Source of the DNA: CAG-452 sp045531335
Lineage (GTDB): Bacteria > Bacillota > Clostridia > TANB77 > CAG-508
DNA: 64,000 nucleotides
NCBI GenBank assembly: GCA_045531335.1
Contig: JAZSDU010000007.1
Coordinates: 14,607 to 78,606, forward strand
Reading direction: 5' to 3'
The position numbers and the translations under genes were made by a program. The notes under the pieces were generated by a model. It had not been told where the DNA came from and did no database searches. It was given only the letters and a program-made list of their open reading frames with translations. This document shows, piece by piece, positions 60,823 to 64,000 of the stretch. Positions within the stretch are counted from its first letter, which is position 1, and each line of letters starts with the position of its first letter.

Positions 60823-63108
60823 ATGCCAAGAGGAAGAAGAAGTAAAAAGAAAAATAGAAGTATTATAGATTTACAAGTTGTTACATTAATAATTGCTAGT
60901 ATTTTGTTAGGAGTTTTAATATATACTAAATCAGGTTATATAGGAGAAACTTTAAGTCCAATATTAGGCGGAATTATGGGATGGATAAAATATATAATAC
61001 CAATTGGAACATTTGCAATTGCTATATTTTTAGCATCTGATGAAGATAAAGAAAGTTTTACTAAAAAAATAATGCAATATGCAGTTCTTTTATTATGCAT
61101 AACAACTGTATTGACAGTTATTCAAGTAGCACAAGGAAAATTAGATATTAATAAAGAGTTTGAAGACATTGTAGTAGAAGCATATAATAAAGGAACAAAT
61201 AATAAAGGTGGAGGAGCTGTTGGTGCAATCTGTGGAATTGCTCTAATAAATTTACTAGGGAAAGTAGGTACCGTTATATTTGCAATAGGTGTAGCTTTAA
61301 TTACTTCAATATTCCTATTTGATATAAAACCAGCAGAATTATTAAAACAATATATTGAAAATAAAAATCAAAGAAAAAAAGAAGCAAAAATTGAAAGAGC
61401 TGAAAGATTTAAACAAAGACAACTAAAAATAGAGGAAATTCCAGTAGAAAAAGAAGATAAAAGAAAAAGATTAAAAGAGAGAGAATTAGAAAACAACACA
61501 ATTACAGAGGATCAAATAAATATTAAAATTGCAAGCAGTGAACATCAAGAAGGACTATTTAAAAAAGAAGAAGAAGTTAAAGAAGACAAATCAAGAGAGG
61601 TTTTAGTATTAGAACATGCATTAACAGTAGAAGATGAAAATTATGAATTTCCTTCAATTGATTTCTTAAAACCTGGAAAAAGTACTACAAAACTTGGTAA
61701 AAAAGCAGTAACAGACACAGCAAATAAATTACAAAAAACATTATATAGTTTTGGAGTGTCTGCAAAAGTAGAAAATGTTTCAGTAGGGCCTTCAATAACA
61801 AGATATGAATTAAAACCAGCAGAAGGAGTAAGGGTTAGCAAAATTGCAAATTTATCAGATGATATAGCGCTTAGCCTTGCTGCTGAGACAATTAGAATTG
61901 AAGCACCTATTCCAGGGAAACAAGCTGTTGGAATAGAAATACCAAATAAAGAAAAAGAAGTTGTTGCATTAAAAGATATAATTGAAAGCAATGAGTTTAA
62001 AGGCGCAAAATCAAAATTATCATTTGCGCTTGGTAAAGATGCTGCAGGAGAAGCAGTAGTTACAGATATAGCAAAAATGCCACACGTTTTAATTGCAGGA
62101 AGTACAGGTTCAGGAAAGAGTGTTTGTATAAACACATTAATTACAAGTATAATATATAAAGCTAAACCAAGTGAAGTAAAACTTGTAATGGTTGACCCTA
62201 AAGTTGTTGAACTTTCTGTGTATAATGGGATACCACATTTATTAATACCAGTTGTAACTGATCCTAGAAAAGCAGCAGGAGCTCTTGCGTGGGCAGTACA
62301 AGAAATGGTTAATAGATATCATTTGTTTGCAGAGAAAAATGTAAGAGATATAGCAGGATATAATGAGGCATTAGAAAAAGAAGGAACAGAAGGAAAACTT
62401 CCACAAATAGTAATAATAATAGATGAGCTTGCAGATTTAATGATGGTAGCAAAAAACGATGTAGAAGATGCAATATGTAGATTAGCTCAAATGGCAAGAG
62501 CTGCAGGAATGCACTTGGTAATTGCGACACAAAGACCATCTGTAGATGTAATTACAGGTATAATTAAAGCCAATATAGCAAGTAGAATTTCATTTGCAGT
62601 AACATCACAAGTAGATTCAAGAACAATATTAGATTCAGCAGGAGCAGAAAAACTTTTAGGAAAAGGAGATATGCTTTTCTTCCCAACAGGTGTTCTAAAA
62701 CCAATAAGAATACAAGGTGCATTTGTATCAGATGCAGAAGTTGAAAAAATTGTTACTTTCTTAAAAGAAAATGGTGGACCTACATATAGTGAAGATGTAT
62801 TAGAAAAAATAGAAAGAGCAAATTCAACTGATAAAGAATTAGATGAGCAAGATGATGATGAAACTGACCCATTCCTAATGGAAGCAATAGATACAGTTGT
62901 TGATTTAGGACAAGCATCTGCATCATTTATACAAAGAAGATTTAAAGTTGGATATGCAAGAGCAGGAAGAATAATAGACCAAATGGAAGCAAGAGGAATA
63001 ATTTCAGGTTATGAAGGCAGCAAACCAAGACAAGTTCTTGTATCAAAAGAACAATGGCAAGAGCTAAAAATGGCAAAATCGGTTACAGAAGAATCGATTG
63101 ATGAATAA
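60823..63108 (+). CDS. ftsK: FtsK/SpoIIIE DNA translocase
   Basis: Hexameric motor pumping chromosome DNA through the division or sporulation septum. 761 residues: four membrane spans (about 20-165), charged linker, alpha-beta motor with GSTGSGKSV (about 426-434) and Walker B IVIIIDELADLMM, and a C-terminal gamma winged helix (about 680-745, ASASFIQRRFKVGYARAGRIID in part: FIQRRFKVGYARAGRI) that reads orientation sequences. In a spore former this may be SpoIIIE. GAGGAG precedes the ATG. Confidence 0.96.
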   Translation: MPRGRRSKKKNRSIIDLQVVTLIIASILLGVLIYTKSGYIGETLSPILGGIMGWIKYIIPIGTFAIAIFLASDEDKESFTKKIMQYAVLLLCITTVLTVIQVAQGKLDINKEFEDIVVEAYNKGTNNKGGGAVGAICGIALINLLGKVGTVIFAIGVALITSIFLFDIKPAELLKQYIENKNQRKKEAKIERAERFKQRQLKIEEIPVEKEDKRKRLKERELENNTITEDQINIKIASSEHQEGLFKKEEEVKEDKSREVLVLEHALTVEDENYEFPSIDFLKPGKSTTKLGKKAVTDTANKLQKTLYSFGVSAKVENVSVGPSITRYELKPAEGVRVSKIANLSDDIALSLAAETIRIEAPIPGKQAVGIEIPNKEKEVVALKDIIESNEFKGAKSKLSFALGKDAAGEAVVTDIAKMPHVLIAGSTGSGKSVCINTLITSIIYKAKPSEVKLVMVDPKVVELSVYNGIPHLLIPVVTDPRKAAGALAWAVQEMVNRYHLFAEKNVRDIAGYNEALEKEGTEGKLPQIVIIIDELADLMMVAKNDVEDAICRLAQMARAAGMHLVIATQRPSVDVITGIIKANIASRISFAVTSQVDSRTILDSAGAEKLLGKGDMLFFPTGVLKPIRIQGAFVSDAEVEKIVTFLKENGGPTYSEDVLEKIERANSTDKELDEQDDDETDPFLMEAIDTVVDLGQASASFIQRRFKVGYARAGRIIDQMEARGIISGYEGSKPRQVLVSKEQWQELKMAKSVTEESIDE

Positions 63109-63137
63109 GATATATTATGCGAAAGAAGGGTAAATAA

Positions 63138-64000
63138 GTGGCTAAAGAAGATTTTTTTTCTAAACTTAATATTAAAGATTATAATAATCAATTAGAAAAA
63201 ATATTAGAAGAAAAATCTTTTTCTGAAGGCACTAAAAATATCCTTCTTAATATTTTATATAAAATGGAAACATCATATGATGATTACAAAAAAGTAAAAG
63301 TGTATACAAAACTGAAAAAAGAACTATTAGAAGAAACAATAAAAATAATCAAAGAAAATTGTAATAAAATTGAAATAGTAAAACCTAAATTAAATGAAAA
63401 GACAAAGCTTGAAAACAAAAAATATATTATAGAAGAAGATAAGATTATTTCATATCCTAACGAAAAAAATCTATTTTATGCATTAAACCATTTGAATAGT
63501 AACAGATTTATATTAAGTGGGAAATATGATATTCTAAAAGAACCAATGGAAAAACTACTAAACATAGGATACATTACAGACAGAAACGAAATTATAAGAG
63601 ATTTTGACGGATGGACTTGGAATATAATATCAGATGATATTGAAAATTATATATATAATATTATGTATCAAAATATAAAGATTTTAATTGGAAACGAAGT
63701 TTTACAAAAATGCATTGATAATAAGACAGTAAATTTTATAAATGAATTTGAGAATGCTTTAAATACTATATATGACGATGAAGAGAAAAAAAATGAGATT
63801 TCCAAATTAATATATCAAGTGTCAATATTAGAAAATATAAAAAATAATGAATTTAAAAAAGATGAAATATTAAATATAAAAGAAAAATTAAAAAAAGAAT
63901 TGTTTGAAATGAACAATAAGAAACAATATTTACAAAAGATAGCAAGTTGTAAAAAAATAATAGGTAAAGAAATAAAAGGAATAGATGAAAAAATTAACAA
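63138..64000 (+). CDS. Unknown protein, 3' end beyond the window
   Basis: GTG at 63138 with GAAGGG upstream begins a frame open to the window end (287 codons visible). The protein is Lys/Glu/Asn/Ile-rich, mostly helical in appearance, with a more globular part around residues 110-165 (LFYALNHLNSNRFILSGKYD, then DFDGWTWN). It resembles no family I know. No CGG codon in frame. It is 30 bp after ftsK and may be cotranscribed. Confidence 0.6.
   Translation, partial: MAKEDFFSKLNIKDYNNQLEKILEEKSFSEGTKNILLNILYKMETSYDDYKKVKVYTKLKKELLEETIKIIKENCNKIEIVKPKLNEKTKLENKKYIIEEDKIISYPNEKNLFYALNHLNSNRFILSGKYDILKEPMEKLLNIGYITDRNEIIRDFDGWTWNIISDDIENYIYNIMYQNIKILIGNEVLQKCIDNKTVNFINEFENALNTIYDDEEKKNEISKLIYQVSILENIKNNEFKKDEILNIKEKLKKELFEMNNKKQYLQKIASCKKIIGKEIKGIDEKIN

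Overview
The window comes from a low-GC (about 28-30% by eye) spore-forming Firmicutes genome, most like an uncultured gut-type Clostridia lineage. Supporting genes are spoIID-spoIIQ, a Gram-positive polC, mreB, a PdaB-like deacetylase, an LPxTG/sortase pair, the minimal two-gene SUF system and a NifU-like/GGGtGRT pair. Nearly every gene is on the + strand; only three complete genes (29415-29756, 32043-32630, 53669-54163) and a truncated start at the left edge are on the - strand.

Layout. 1-8 kb: L31, spoIID, spoIIQ, two tandem paralogues with HA-like repeats, a class A PBP, PAP2 phosphatase and DUF1294. 8-10 kb: a gene-free stretch with clustered DnaA boxes, then glyS. 10.1-10.7 kb: a type II toxin-antitoxin pair. 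10.8-14.4 kb: addA. 14.4-19 kb: small genes, mreB, mtaB. 19-24.6 kb: a glycolytic cluster gapA-pgk-(Nudix)-tpiA-gpmI. 24.7-28.8 kb: NifU-like/GGGtGRT pair and SufC/SufB-like scaffold. 28.8-29.2 kb: tRNA-Gln with flanking tRNA fragments. 31.4-32 kb: a type III toxin-antitoxin system. 32.8-45 kb: acyl-CoA synthetase, then the envelope/translation block pyrH-frr-uppS-cdsA-rseP-polC. 46-48.5 kb: LRR surface protein with its sortase. 50.9-53.6 kb: MurL-MurD. 54-64 kb: second acyl-CoA synthetase, punA, a GNAT-like protein, deacetylase, rsmD, ftsK/spoIIIE and an unfinished gene.

The main discovery is a recoding pattern. Five genes (antitoxin, addA, mtaB, the LRR surface protein twice, murL) are interrupted by a one-base shift. 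In all six places the in-frame codon is CGG followed by A, and skipping the C so that GGA (Gly) is read restores the full family protein, including the AddA Walker A glycine. I found no other in-frame CGG in any native gene, although CGT, CGC and CGA occur and out-of-frame CGG is common. The only in-frame CGG read as sense is in one - strand gene of foreign-looking composition. The simplest reading is that CGG has lost its tRNA and CGG-A acts as an efficient +1 frameshift signal.

The spaces between genes are filled with short GC-rich stem-loop repeats of at least two families (TGTAGGGG-type and GGGACAGTCCC-type), plus a two-copy ~124 bp covarying fold-back element. One TGTAGGGG element lies inside the mtaB coding sequence.
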